DNA of 64,000 nucleotides from Leptidea sinapis (GCF_905404315.1 NC_066272.1:9238001-9302000); one strand, 5' to 3'; shown: positions 1-10,642, counted from the stretch's first letter. Program-made: numbers and translations. Notes: a model not told the origin generated them from the sequence alone.

Positions 1-94
1 GCACTCCATGAAGTAATACCCATTTAAATCCGTTCATTAGTTTAGGAATCCATTGCGGACAAACAACGTGTCACGTAATTTATATATATTAAGA
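1..94 (-). mobile_element. HEL-1 Helitron, 5' terminal piece
   Basis: The segment matches the 5' part of the HEL-1 copies near 24.4, 34.6 and 54.4 kb (shared block GCACTCCATGAAGTAAT followed by CGTTCATTAGTTTAGGA). Read on the minus strand it would begin with TC at 93-94. The 3' part lies outside the window. Confidence 0.6.
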
Positions 95-660
95 CTTAGA
101 AGTAGTTGTGTACTACGCTATATAAATAAGTATAGGTTTTTAACTGTCAAACGAGAAATCTTTAATTATCTTACTTCTCATAAGTATAGTATACCAATAC
201 ATTGTTTAACCGGCAATATAAGGTATCAATTTGACAAATTTTACTAAATTAGGTGTGCATAAGTTGTTGTTCACTAAGGTATATAAGAAACTCTAGTTTT
301 TATATTTCCTACCGGAACTCGTTAATATTCTAGGATTAAAGTTATCAAAGATGTTGACCGGCAATATATATGCCAATTTTTATTAAATTATGTCCATTTG
401 TTGTTGTGTACTACGCTATATAAGTAACTATAGGTTTTTAACTGTCCCACGGGAACTTTTTAATTTTCCGGGATGAAAAGTATCTAAGATGTTGTCCGAG
501 GATTTAAATTGGTGCAATAGTTTCATAGATAAAACAGACAGAGAAACAAAAAGTTTCAAAAAATCGGGACTATCTATTTCTCTTCTTACATCCCATTGAC
601 TCGCTTTAGTGCATTTATTTGAACATAAATTTGATCTCTACAGATTTATTATAAGTATAG
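95..660 (+). repeat. REP-C, decayed repeat copy 1
   Basis: It aligns over about 420 bp with 2430-2870. It is built from diverged units of about 150 bp, each with a block like AAAGTTATCTAAGATGTTG followed by CCGG; the block TACTACGCTATATAA occurs twice. It ends near an ACAGACAGAGAAACAAA motif. Similar tracts are common inside lepidopteran Helitron-like repeats, so this is probably a piece of one. No coding sequence is visible. Confidence 0.55.
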
Positions 661-1164
661 AAAATTTAAATGAATAGATACTCGTATATAAATCGAATAC
701 TTTTTAAGATGCTTGTACTAACAATGAAATAACAATGAAATGTAATAGAATAATAGTTAATGTTAATATTCATTCATTTCAGTACATCACAAATCCTTCA
801 TCTATCTTTTTCGTAATATTTCCTTTCACGCCCTGTGTTAGAGTAGCCACGAAACTATTTTAGGTTGAATAATTTCGCAAAATAGTATTAAAGTTCACTT
901 AAATTTAATGTATAATATACTTCAAGTAAAGCTTTTGAAAAATATTAGAAAGAAATTGGATGAATCGCTTCGAATTTCGCAATGTCACGTTTTCTATTAT
1001 ATCAGCTATTATATTCTTTGATAGAAGAAGAAATGTTATGTGAAAGACTTTTATTATAACAATAATATTGTTATGTATATTGTACTTTTCGACAATAGGT
1101 GAATTAAGTACCTATGCTTGGAATAATCAGGTTTTATGTCTCGTTTTTGTTATATTTTGTCTGA
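661..1164. other. AT-rich stretch without a recognised feature
   Basis: I see short AT runs only, with no convincing open frame, splice pattern or repeat shared with the rest of the window. Confidence 0.5.
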
Positions 1165-1427
1165 ATAATAATAATATAATATTGACACACTCTTACACAA
1201 ATTATCTTGCCCCAAACTAGGCATAGCCTGTACTATGGGTACAAGACAACGATAAATTTATAACAATATACATACTTAAACATACATAAATACATATAAA
1301 CATCTATGACTCGGAAACAAACATTTATATTCATCATAATTTAATTGTCTGCACCTACCGGGATTCGAACCCGGGATCTCTAGCTCAGTAGGCAGGGTCA
1401 CTAACCACTGGGCTGTATGGGTCGTCG
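1165..1427 (-). mobile_element. SINE-2, tRNA-derived SINE, near full length
   Basis: On the minus strand a tRNA-like head (about 1351-1424) carries an A-box-like CCCAGTGGTTAG and a B box GGTTCGAATCC. A body follows that is shared with 25580-25813, 30095-30270, 35580-35740 and 42778-43362, ending in an AATATTAT-type tail with the conserved block CTTGCCCCAAACTAGGC (plus strand). The Pol III promoter boxes and multiple copies support a SINE. Confidence 0.8.
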
Positions 1428-1581
1428 TGTAATATAATTTTTGTATTGATTTTACTATTTAATCTAATCGGTGGTTTTAAATTGTATTCTAGTAAGAAAT
1501 TAGAACAGCGAACGGTTCAGGACTTTGTGCCATGATGTTAAGGTGCACTTTTGCTTACTTTGCGAGTAGAATTAGCACCAG

Positions 1582-1797
1582 GTGTCGGGTTTAACTGAAG
1601 AAACTCATGATGTGAGTACCAATCAAAGTAATGATCCCATTAAGGTCCCGAAAAATGGTTTTGTTAACTTAGTTGAATGGTTGTTCCAGATATTGACCCT
1701 TGAATACGCTGTTCTGGAAAGATCAATTCGAGATAAAATTAAAAGTGTTTATAATAACCAAAATAATATTAAACATCAATTATATATACAAACTTAG
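1582..1797 (+). CDS. Unrecognised 71-codon open frame ending in MITE-3
   Basis: The open frame starts at a GTG just after a CAG that could be a splice acceptor (1579-1581), so it could be an exon rather than a gene start. Its composition is more protein-like than its surroundings (many Glu, Asp, Asn, Lys; EWLFQILTLEY in the middle). It resembles no family I know. Its TAG stop (1795-1797) lies inside the TTAGATT terminus of MITE-3, so the reading frame was probably cut, or given its stop, by that insertion. It may equally be chance or an unrecognised transposon exon. Confidence 0.25.
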   Translation: MSGLTEETHDVSTNQSNDPIKVPKNGFVNLVEWLFQILTLEYAVLERSIRDKIKSVYNNQNNIKHQLYIQT

Positions 1798-2209
1798 ATT
1801 ATGAATTGGTCTCCGCTGTGCTCCTACCACTAACTAATACCACGGCCAAGTGGGCGTACTCGAGCCAGTCTTGAACAAATTGTGACGTTGACATACCACA
1901 TGTTCTGTTAATCTTTCTTAGTAATTGAAACTTGAATGCCGGCTTGCGTAGTAAAACTTTATAAAAAATACTAGAAGAAATAAGAAAGACACTGGCATCA
2001 CATATCATCAGTAAGTATTTTGTATTTTATTAATTTCAATGTAAATTAACACGAAGCCTATCTTACAATATATGAAAGATGCAATATAGAGTCAAGATGC
2101 CACGCACACAATAGCCAATACAAACTACATTATTATAAAGTTGCCGTACTAAAACAGCTATTGTTCTTAAGTAGTGCGGTATCTAGTTGGAGACCAATCC
2201 TGAATCTAA
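1794..2209. mobile_element. MITE-3 copy 1, TIR element of 416 bp
   Basis: It runs from TTAGATT to AATCTAA with an imperfect terminal inverted repeat that includes AATTGGTCTCCGCTG on the left and GGAGACCAAT on the right. Its interior matches 14530-14953 along its length. No open frame of note, hence a non-autonomous DNA element; the superfamily is not clear and no target duplication is evident. Confidence 0.75.
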
Positions 2210-2242
2210 GCATAATATAAGTAAAATCCTTTCCAGTATTCC

Positions 2243-2403
2243 ACCTTCGCACGACACGCCACAAGTTAGGATATCATCCCCACCATCTGGATGTGTGGCG
2301 GTCCTACACAGTGCGGTTTTCAAGGAGCTTTGGAACGAAGCTACAACGCTGTCGAATGAGCTTCCTTGTGCGGTGTTTCCGGGACGATACGACATGGGTA
2401 CCC
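2243..2403 (+). pseudogene. LINE-1 reverse transcriptase C-terminal fragment
   Basis: The plus strand encodes a piece of the RT C-terminus. The residues HPHHLDVWRS and VRFSRSF are typical of jockey/CR1-type RT ends, and the same stretch can be read in 17013-17411 and 50410-50657. The frame then shifts. It stops abruptly where REP-C begins, after a 46-bp block (2358-2403) that recurs at 2968-3013. Confidence 0.7.
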
Positions 2404-2967
2404 TTTCAATAATTAATTATTTTAATTAATTTCACTAAATTAGGTGCATAAGTTGTTGTGCGCTAAGCGCGAACTGATAATATGATAATATGAGGAACTC
2501 TAGTTTTTTATATTTCCTACCGGAACACGTTAATTTTCTAGGATTAAAGTTATATAAGATGTTGACCGGCAATATTTATGCCAATTTTTATTAAATTATG
2601 TGCATTTGTTGTTACTACGCTATATAAGTAACTATAGGTTTTTAAATGTCCCACGGGAACTTTTTAATTTTTGGGGATGAAAAGTATCTATGATGTTGTC
2701 CGAGGATTTAAGGTATCATCATGCAAAATTTCAATTAAATCGGTGCGATAGTTTCAGAGATTAGCCTGTAAAAACAGACAGAGAAACAAAAAATTTGTCT
2801 TCTTACATCCCACTGACTAGTTTAGTGCATTTTTTTGTACATAAATTTGATCTCTACAGATTTATTAGCTGTCATCCTAGCAAGAGGGGGCCACACTCAA
2901 TACTAAACTTTTACGTTTTATTTTAATATAAAAACTTAAGTTTTTAGCCTGTTTTTTTTAATGTAGA
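2404..2967 (+). repeat. REP-C copy 2 inside LINE-1 sequence
   Basis: It aligns with 240-655, including the ACTACGCTATATAAGTAACT and AGATGTTGTCCGAGGATTTAA-type blocks. It sits between two LINE-1 pieces that share 46 bp at their junctions. An AT-rich tail of about 95 bp (2872-2967) has no recognised origin. Confidence 0.6.
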
Positions 2968-3155
2968 GAGCTTCCTTGTGCGGTGTTTCCGGGACGATAC
3001 GACATGGGTACCCAAAAAAAAAGCGCGTACACCTTCCTTAAAGGCCGGCAACGCTCTTGTGATTCCTCTGGTGTTGCAAGAGAATGTGGGCGGCGGTGAT
3101 CACTTAACACCAGGTGACCCGTACGCTCGTTTGTCCTCCTATTCCATAAAAAAAA
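2968..3155 (+). pseudogene. LINE-1 3' end: RT tail and 3' UTR
   Basis: The frame ELPCAVFPGRYDMGT then YTFLKGRQRSCDSSG is the very C-terminus of the jockey/CR1-like RT. A stop and the short 3' UTR common to all LINE-1 copies follow (GGCGGTGATCACTTAACACC, then an A-rich tail after TTCCAT). Truncated and non-functional. Confidence 0.75.
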
Positions 3156-3329
3156 TTAAAGTGAAATCAAAGATAATAGTTATTAATTTCAGTTTTATAG
3201 CATACAAAAATACACCACTGGATTCCCTTCGTTAATAAATACATTTAGACGACGCTTTTACGACTCTTATTCTGAATATAATGTCAATGAATAAATGTTA
3301 TCTATTCTAACTGTTTTGTATCGAAGCGT

Positions 3330-3575
3330 ATTAGGAGTAAGGAGAACAGATAGAATTCAAATAAATAAGATAAAAGGGATAAATAAGTTCAAAAAAGTTC
3401 AAACAGCATACAGAAAATTGAAATCTGAAGGCTCTGGACAGGACATATGTTGAGAGAAATGGACAAAAATTATAACCGAATGGTACCTTAGAGAAAGCAC
3501 CCGAAGTAGAGGAAGAGATGGTAAAATGATTTCAAGAAAGCAACGGGCCCAGAATGGTGACGTATAGCAAAAGAT
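3330..3575 (+). pseudogene. Non-LTR RT C-terminal remnant, another lineage
   Basis: Broken frames give GHMLREMDKN and, after a frameshift, a segment resembling TGPEW.RIAKDR. This is the RT C-terminal pattern GHmLRe...GRq.kRWeDD...aGp.W.r.A.DR known from LINEs. Stops and shifts interrupt it. Confidence 0.55.
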
Positions 3576-3577
3576 AG

Positions 3578-3725
3578 ATAAATAGACACTTTATTGCATA
3601 CCATACAGACTTTAAAAAAAAATATATAATAAAAAAAGATCTTAAGCTAATTACAGTCATAGACCGTACGCAATGGGCGGTCTTATCGCTTGAAGCGATC
3701 TCTTCCAGACAACCCAAAATACAAT
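3578..3725 (-). mobile_element. LINE 3' UTR tail
   Basis: A plus-strand TTTATTGCATACCAT block, a run of A and GGCGGTCTTATCGCTTGAAG are shared with 42668-42775 in the same order. On the minus strand it reads as a LINE 3' UTR ending with CAATAAAGTG just before the tail. It lies against the opposite-strand RT remnant 3330-3575. Confidence 0.5.
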
Positions 3726-3910
3726 ACAGGATACAAGAAGTAATTATAACAGGTATCTTGACAATAACGTCTGTGAATATTCCTTTACTTAATCAAAGTT
3801 ATTTATTAATCACAATAATATAACATACATTCTTATGTTTAATGTAAAAAAAAGAGTTAATTTACATACCTATACTAATACAAAAATAAATACAAAATAA
3901 TACTACTAAA
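3726..3910. other. Short AT-rich spacer
   Basis: No feature is recognised before the A that serves as the HEL-1 target base. Confidence 0.4.
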
Positions 3911-4285
3911 TCTATATATATAAAAATGAATTGCTGTTCGTTAGTCTCGCTAAAACTCGAGAACGGCTTGACCGATTTGGCTAATTTTGGTCTTGAATTA
4001 TTTGTGGAAGTCCAGGGAAGGTTTAAAAGGTGAATAAATATGAAAGTGTTCGGAATTAAATAAAAACAACAAATTTGTTATTCCTTTGATGTGTCCATAC
4101 ATAATTTCAATGAGAGAATTTATTGACGCACGGTTTGACAGTTCTGCTATGAAACAATTTCAATACGACAGCAGGGTGCATATTTTACGAAGTAATTGTT
4201 GATGTTATGATATATTATTGACAAATTCATATAAAAACATTATTTTATTTATTATATACAGAACAACGTCTGTCGGGTCAACTAC
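3911..4285 (+). mobile_element. HEL-1 Helitron, 375 bp
   Basis: It begins TCTATATATATAAAAATG and ends with GTCTGTCGGGTCAACTAC, the HEL-1 3' end with CTAC in place of CTAG. It is preceded by A and followed by T, as Helitron insertion between A and T requires. No open frame, so non-autonomous. Its 5' part matches the 5' end of 42950-43270. Confidence 0.75.
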
Positions 4286-4336
4286 TACTATATAAATACA
4301 ATAACTTCCAATTGATAATATTATACGCACTGGCAG

Positions 4337-4520
4337 TTACATAACATCTAATATGCTTGTGAAATTGTGTTTGGAAAGCATTAATTTGAATGAATTTAAG
4401 TTTTGAGCACGCTTAATATAGAGTGGTAAACTATTCCACAACTTCACTGCAGTTACAGCAAAAGACTTCTCGTAAAATGAAGTATTTTAGAAGATAGGAG
4501 ACAAGTGGAAAGCCTTAGTG
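4337..4520 (-). pseudogene. Non-LTR RT C-terminal remnant
   Basis: The minus strand encodes FYEKSFAVTAVKLWNSLP then IKRAQNLNSFKLMLSKH. This is the VxLWNSLPxxIKxAxxLxxFKxxL pattern at the C-terminus of many jockey/CR1-like reverse transcriptases. The stop is at 4337-4339. It differs clearly from LINE-1 and LINE-2 and is related in kind to 43478-43620. Confidence 0.65.
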
Positions 4521-4976
4521 GAGGCCTTTGTCAAAAGACATGCTGTTGCAAGGGGAGAACAACCTAATGCTAACGATAGCACCTAGTTAGTTTAAGCTAA
4601 TGATATTTTGTTACCCATATTAAACTTTTAATATGTTTTGTTAATTAAGTTAAAAATAACAGCTATAAAGGTTTATTTTATTCGTACTATTTGCTACTAG
4701 AACTAAATATAAAACATCATTTCATTAAAAACTATTGACTAACTTAAACTGTTCTTGTGATAGCAGAACAGTTTAAAATTTTACATTTAAATTCGCAAAC
4801 GGAATTATTCAAGGCCAATCTATTTCCTTAATGTAGGTCGATATTATACTGTCTACAGTCTATTACATTCATCTGATTACAGGAAATATATTAAATAAAA
4901 AACAAAATCAACATTATTTTTTTTTAAACTATTACACTTACTATTATAATAATTTTAGATATTTATTTGTATTTTA
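4521..4976. other. AT-rich stretch, probable LINE upstream remnant at its start
   Basis: 4521-4560 may extend the preceding minus-strand RT remnant, but the frame is broken. The remainder is AT-rich with no recognisable feature. Confidence 0.35.
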
Positions 4977-5265
4977 ATCATCATCATCAGCTCCAAGACG
5001 TCTACTGCTGGACGCTGTCCACAGCACTGCCCTCATCCAACGTATTCCGGCGATCTTGACCAGATCGTCTGACAATCTTGTAGGGGACCAACACTACGTC
5101 TTCCGGTACTTGGTCGCCTTTCGAGAACTTTATTGCCCCAACGGCCATCTGTCGGTCGAACTATGTGCCCTGCCCACTGCCACTTCATCGTTTGGGCTAT
5201 GTCGGTGATTTTGGTTCACCTACAGATCTCCTAATTTCTGATTCGATCTCGCAGGGATACTCCGA
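4977..5265 (-). pseudogene. LINE-2 RT C-terminal end with (TGA)n tail
   Basis: The minus strand matches the other LINE-2 copies (7209-7547, 10643-10787, 39684-39862, 63498-64000) and ends in a short TGA repeat (TCA on the plus strand at 4978-4988). Several frameshifts and stops are present, so only short RT pieces can be read. Confidence 0.75.
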
Positions 5266-5468
5266 GAATTGTTATTATAATCCTTTAAATAATTTTAATA
5301 CTTCTTAGCAAAATAATCAATATTCAATTTATTTTATATTATTTATTTATTTCAGATAAATGCATTACTCCATAATTTGTTCTCAGTTCCTTATAGAACA
5401 CTAAAATATTTGCTGGGTTGAAAGTTTTTTTCGGCCTGTTGGCCAAGTAAGGTAAGTTGGCCTTTTAT

Positions 5469-5645
5469 CTAGTTAAGTTTGGCTTTCTCTTTGATGGCTG
5501 TGGGATTGGCAATAGTTGGAAAATCCAGTATTCCGATACTAGGGGGTGGAGAAGGCATTAAGGATTGTTCCTTTAGTCTTCTGGAGTTATTCTGAACAAA
5601 CCATTCTGCGGCCTGCAGAGTGGATTCGAACGAGATTTTTCCAGC
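5469..5645 (-). CDS. Unrecognised 58-residue coding-like segment, candidate terminal exon
   Basis: On the minus strand an open frame of 58 codons ends in TAG at 5469-5471. It begins right after an AG (5646-5647), so it may start at a splice acceptor; it has no suitable start codon. The composition is protein-like: SFESTLQAAEWFVQNN, then a Pro-rich MPSPPPS, then LDFPTIANPTAIKEKAKLN. I do not recognise the family. It could be a host exon or part of an unfamiliar transposon protein. The region is richer in G and C than its surroundings. Confidence 0.3.
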   Translation of the reverse strand, partial: AGKISFESTLQAAEWFVQNNSRRLKEQSLMPSPPPSIGILDFPTIANPTAIKEKAKLN

Positions 5646-5739
5646 TTAATGGCCCAAGTTAATATACGTTATAAGTACTAAGATCTTATAGAATAGGCTA
5701 CATAATATACAATAACACTTTATTATTTAGATTTATATA

Positions 5740-5820
5740 TGAGTGGTAAGTAACTTACCACAGGCTATGTTTAGTTTGAGTGTAGATAGTTTATGTGAAA
5801 GTGCGTCAAATATTATAAAT
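5740..5820 (+). mobile_element. SINE-2 tail fragment
   Basis: The blocks ACAGGCTATGTTTAGTTTG and GTGAAAGTGCGTCAA correspond to the conserved SINE-2 3' region in plus orientation. The head is missing. Confidence 0.5.
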
Positions 5821-5927
5821 AGCAGGAAATCGTTGTATTCCAACAGTTTATAGTGTCGACTTATGTTTTAGCACTTACAACGTGTACGGCGAACGAACTG
5901 CCGATTAGTTAATACCTCAATTACTAA

Positions 5928-6221
5928 CAGCCGTTCCCAATACACAATCTAAAGATAGAGATATATTACTACCTTCTACTGTCAGTAATTAGCCGTCAAT
6001 AATCTGAAGATGTCCCAATTTACCCGATATGTCATTCTTATCGCCTTATATTGGGACGCGTGAATTGCAATTTCCATAAAAACTTCTATCGCTGGTAAGC
6101 TATACGTCCTCCCATTGAGTGACCGTCTATAAGTTTAGTGGGACAGAAAAGTCAACGATACTTACGGTTTTTATCTCAAGTAGGCCACAATCGGAGATAG
6201 GATGAATATTGGGAAAGGCCG
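5928..6221 (+). mobile_element. MITE-1 copy with TAA target duplication
   Basis: Terminal inverted repeats run from CAGCCGTTCCCAATA to the matching TATTGGGAAAGGCCG, and TAA flanks it on both sides (5925-5927 and 6222-6224). It aligns with 15405-15712 and 27469-27777. No coding capacity. A 3-bp AT-only duplication suggests a PIF/Harbinger-like mobiliser (inference). Confidence 0.8.
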
Positions 6222-6305
6222 TAAATGAACTGCTTCATTCAGCGGCAAAATTTAAATTTTTGCAAATGCAAAAAGCAAAATGAAGTAAAAAGATGTTAAC
6301 ATCTC

Positions 6306-6490
6306 AAAACATTAATTACACAAATAAACTGAAAACAAAATTTTATGAACGACGAAAGAGCGCTCGCACGGAACGGGAGAGGCCGCGTGTTCGAGTCCCG
6401 CATCGTTCATAAAATTTTCTTTTCAGTTTTATTTGAGTAATTAATCCCAGAAGTAAGGGTTATCACTTTATAAACATAACAAATCGTTCA
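6306..6490. mobile_element. TLR foldback copy
   Basis: The left arm (6306-6352) and right arm (6408-6452) are inverted copies of the TLR tail, AAAATTTTATGAACGA and its complement with ATTAATTAC ends. Between them lies a partial tRNA-like core with CGCTCGCACGGAACG and the B box GTTCGAGTCC. The TLR body block AAGTAAGGGTTATCACTTTA follows to the right. Confidence 0.65.
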
Positions 6491-7208
6491 AAAACATTAA
6501 ATATAGATTTAAGGATTAACTATTAAAAATTTATAGCAGCTAAGATAATATTAATGAACCTGCTAGTTATATTTTTTTTTTGTCTTACAAAATTTTCACT
6601 GTTTTTATTTTAATTACTTAACTAGCGACGTATTATTCTAATTATTAGTTTTTAAATTTAAATTGTAACCAATATAGTTTTTTCGATGATAAGTTGACCT
6701 AGTTTTGTATGTAAATAAATTGTTATATGATAAATAAATAAAAAAATAAAAATAGATATGCTTAGTATCTACACTAGAAAATCCATTAAAAAGTCATTTC
6801 GTAGAAGCAAATACGTTTCCCAACAAGCGACTTACTGGCTCGACTTATCTGAGTAGTACGCATAACAAGTTTAAATTTTTTGTCTGAATTTAAGTTATTT
6901 ATTTATGACCAGTAAATTGTATTGTCAATCAAACTCATAACTATTTCAATGCTAAATATCTTAATTTCGATCGAATTTAATACACTATGCGTTCATAATA
7001 ATTCTTTACACAATTCTTTGTCATTCACTATATGGAACGTGACAATAGATAATTGGACAGTTCCAGCGTTACTTACGTGTCGAAATAAGCGTTAGTTATA
7101 GTGGTGAATAGGTAATAGCACCTTAACTTACGTTACTGTGAATTCTAAGTTAATTTTACATTCAGGTATTCGAGTAGACTCTTGAAAATTATTGGTTAAA
7201 TTATTAGG
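6491..7208. other. Intergenic-like AT-rich DNA
   Basis: 6690-6755 resembles a LINE-type A-rich tail (repeated AAATA). Elsewhere I see no gene or repeat family shared within the window. Confidence 0.4.
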
Positions 7209-7547
7209 TTATATGTAGTTAAGATCATCATCAGCCGGAAAACCTCCACTGATGGACAAAGGCCTCCCCCAAAGATTTCCACGACGATCGGTCCTGCGCT
7301 GCCTCATCCAACGTATTCCGGCGATCTTGACCAGATCTTCAGTCCATCTTGAGGGGGGCCTACCAACACTGCGTCTTCCGGTACGTGGTCGCCATTCGAG
7401 GACTTTACTGCCCCAACGGCCACCTGTACGTTGTAATATATGCCCTGCAAACTTCAGTTTCGCAATCATTTCGGCTATGTCGGTAACTTTGGTTCTCCTA
7501 CGGATCTCCTCATTTCTGATTCGATCTCGCAGGGAAACTCCGAGCAT
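7209..7547 (-). pseudogene. LINE-2 RT C-terminal domain, best preserved copy
   Basis: This is a 112-codon open frame on the minus strand. In order: MLGVSLRDRIRNEEIRRRT, an AGHILQRTGGRWGSKVLEW core, RPRTGRRSVGRPPSRW, then IAGIRWM. These are the conserved C-terminal motifs of a non-LTR endonuclease-reverse transcriptase; the clade (RTE-like or related) is uncertain. A normal RT is several times longer, and the catalytic YxDD region is absent. The LINE 3' end, with a short TCA run on the plus strand, is near 7226. A dead 5'-truncated insertion. Confidence 0.8.
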
Positions 7548-7860
7548 CGTAAGAACCCCAAAGATCGTAATTTGAAAAAGTTAGGTAAATTATACTCGAA
7601 TAAATAAAACATGCAGTTTCTAAGGCACCGATGATTACTAGTTGCAATAATTTGCTATATCGGATTCAAGGCTACATGTCAGGGCTAGCCCTAGATGGCC
7701 CTCCTGATGACAATGTTACTGCTCATGCCAGGGAAAGTTCAATAGCGTCACAAAACGAGCTGAAGCGTAGTGGATATATGCTGAATGATAAATTATTATG
7801 AGCTTAGAATTACACCATATTTGTGTAGAATTTGCAATAATTTGTAAAATACCACCAGAG
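7548..7860. other. Spacer with no recognised gene
   Basis: It contains the short palindrome GGGCTAGCCC near 7682. Otherwise featureless. Confidence 0.35.
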
Positions 7861-8105
7861 TGATTATGGGTACCACAACGACGCCTATTTCTACCGTGAA
7901 ACAGTCATTTGTAAGCATTACTGTGTTTCGGTCAGAAAGGCGCCGTAGCTAGTCAAATTACTGGGCAAATACGACTTAACATCTGATATCTCAAGGTAAT
8001 GAGTGCAGTTGTAGTGCCGCTCAGAATTTTTGGTTTTTCAATTTTTTATCAATTATAATAAGCTGAACGTCCTGCTCGTTTTGTCCCTTATTGTGATTTA
8101 AAAAA
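7861..8105 (+). mobile_element. SINE-1, 5' truncated
   Basis: It matches the SINE-1 consensus from GATTATGGGTACCACAACG through GGCGCCGTAGCTAGT to CTGAACGTCCTGCTCG, with an internal deletion near 8040-8060 and an A-rich end. No coding capacity. Confidence 0.75.
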
Positions 8106-9931
8106 AGATTGTTCTATTTCATTTTAATACCTACTGTATTCTGTAACACGCTAACACTTCCCAGACTAACGCAATACTTGTCAATGTTACCGTGTGACAA
8201 CCACTTAAGACAACTGAGAAAGGAAAAGTGATATTGATTGATAAAACGATGGCCTTCATATTAAGACATGTCATGTTATTATTAACATATGACCTGGTTT
8301 TACTTGTAACGAAATAATAGGTCGCGGGAAAACTCATTTCGCTTACAGTATGTATTAACTCGTACTATAGGGCACATTTATACTGTAGTTAAATGTAAGT
8401 AAACTTTGCATAAAAATTGTCTTGAGTTTTCAAATAAAATTCTAAGAAACTGTTTTACCAACATATAACTTTTCTGCTTTTTATAATTTTTTGACGATCG
8501 CAACTTTGAGTTAACTTTATACAAGTTGAACTCGTTACACGGTAATATTCAAGCTCTTTTTTTGTTAATTAAAAAAAAACCTACAACAAATTCAATATTA
8601 TATTAAACGTAGCATCGTGCGTTCACTGTGTCATTCCAATAGTTTATTCAATATAAAAAGGTTCAATTTAATCTAGTAAATTTTGAGGTCTTCGCACTTA
8701 TAAAAAACCCTTTTACTCAGGAACAGATTAAAATTTGAAACTAATCTTATGTATACTTATGTCTGCAGTCCCTTAAAATATTAAAAATCAATCTTCCAAG
8801 ACAATATATAAGGACATTCTAGCTGACAATATTTTATTAAACCCTATTCATTTCGATTAGTAATAATGAAAAATGTTAAATTAATTTAAACGTGAAAATA
8901 GCTTTTTTGTTATTCTTGTTAATTTTATTTTTGCTATTTATGATTATTACTTTAATTTCCACGTCTGTAAGCAATGGTCCATCACAATTGTATCTTATAC
9001 TCACACACATAATATATACTTCTCTCCCTGTTTTAGTACATATAACCTTAACTACACCCAATTCTGATTGCTAATTAACAAAATAAATTGAAATTCTAAT
9101 CAAAATAGAGTGTCATAACCCGTTGCGGCTAAGTCCGGATATTACAACCTACATAGGCCATTCTCAGTTCACTTAACATATTATCTAATAGCATTAACAT
9201 GGACAAAAACCTACATTATAGCTAGATTAATGTATTAAATAATAAGGTTCTATATAGCGAGCAGAAGACCTTTCCCCAATTGAAATATAATACAACGCTA
9301 AAGTTTCGTACACTTGATCTTATAATAATATGCTTTCCATTAGTTTTGGTTAAGCGTTGAGTAAGTAAATTTCAGAGTGAATCGAAATTAAGATCAACGA
9401 TTATTAATGCTTTATCATTAGAGTTACTTTAGTATTCTAGATTCATTAGGTTGTGCCAATTCGAATTTTGTTTGCAGATTAGAAATAAATACAGACGGAT
9501 TTTTTTTTATGTCGTACTAGTATCGTGTTAACATTCGTTCGCAATATTAAAAAATAAAGAAACGTGTGTGCAATTAACACGTGGTAGAAGTGAAACCTTT
9601 TAAAATGATGAAGAATTTTAATATAAAAATGATGAAAAATCTCTACAAACGTGTAATACGTACACTTATACAAAACACCACGGTTGTTGTGATGCCTTTT
9701 CTCAAGCTTTGTACTACCCATGCGCGCACAATCACTTATTAACACACGTACAACGCTGACGCCCAAGCAAACTGTGGGAGTTTGCCTTGGTAAACACGAG
9801 TGGATGAAGCAGAGCACAAAGAGAACCACAAACACCAAGGAACAACAACAGTAACAGGTCTCAGCACTTATATAATATTTTTTTAAGATGTGCATTGTGA
9901 AAGAACTTCTAAGCTGATATGATCTCCTGGT
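8106..9931. other. Long stretch without a supported gene
   Basis: Several AT-rich open frames on both strands (for example 8131-8337 and 9479-9961 minus) have low-complexity composition and no recognisable domain. 9740-9850 is slightly richer in G and C but open for only about 40 codons. I call none of them. Confidence 0.4.
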
Positions 9932-10290
9932 ACATATTGCTAGGATGACAAATGATTTCAACCGCTATGAAAGACATTACTATCACCACTACCATATTTA
10001 TGTTCTCCTGGTGTCTATATACTAATATGTCAATCGCAGGATGTCAGAATATATACAGGTATACTCGTGTCATACATAAGACAATCTCTTCTTCAATTAT
10101 GATCGCCTGGTACCAAAGCACTGTATAATGCTTCCTACCTCATTTTCTCCCACGTTAAATCTTATGAATTTATGTGTCTGTCTTATTCTATACATTTACC
10201 TATTTGTGTCTATATCGTCTCGCTTTTTCGTTTCATCAAGTTTCAAATCACAACGATTCTAAAGAAGTTTCACTTTAATAGTCTAATGGC
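9932..10290 (+). repeat. REP-R copy
   Basis: It matches the reverse complement of 61085-61340 and the left arm 60457-60655. Shared blocks include TGCTAGGATGACAAATGATT, GATCGCCTGGTACCAAA and TTTCAAATCACAACGAT. About 80 bp near 9985-10060 are absent from the other copies. Confidence 0.65.
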
Positions 10291-10379
10291 TTACAAAAAA
10301 CCAAGTGTGAGTCAATAATTACTTACTAATAAGGCATAAAAGGCAAATCTGTGCAAATCACAATTTAAATTTGTAAAAG

Positions 10380-10493
10380 GCAATGGAATACTATAATTTT
10401 AGTTAGATAATTTTTTTAAACCCCAAAAAATTTCAATGATTGAAATTCTTATTTTACTTTATATGGCAATACAAAGTTTGCTGGGTCAGCTAG
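10380..10493 (+). mobile_element. HEL-2 Helitron 3' end
   Basis: It ends GCAATACAAAGTTTGCTGGG then TCAGCTAG at 10493, followed by T. This is the complement of the start of 37868-38269. The 5' boundary is not clear. Confidence 0.6.
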
Positions 10494-10642
10494 TATTCCC
10501 ATATTTTCTCGGTCCATTTTTGTATAACAATAAGAATTAATTGCTGTTTGTTAAAAACAAGTCCAGCTTTGTTTTGAAGAAATGTATCGACCAGTTTTGG
10601 AGTAGGGATAGATTATAATGACAATGTAGCATTTATCATTAT

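Noticed and set aside
1351..1424. Host tRNA gene
   Set aside because: It is the head of SINE-2, followed by the repeated SINE body; not a stand-alone tRNA.
7252..7575. 107-codon plus-strand frame
   Set aside because: Antisense shadow of LINE-2.
9479..9961. 160-codon minus-strand open frame
   Set aside because: It is rich in Cys, Phe, His and Tyr from AT-rich DNA, has no domain, and its start overlaps the REP-R copy. No splice or homology support.
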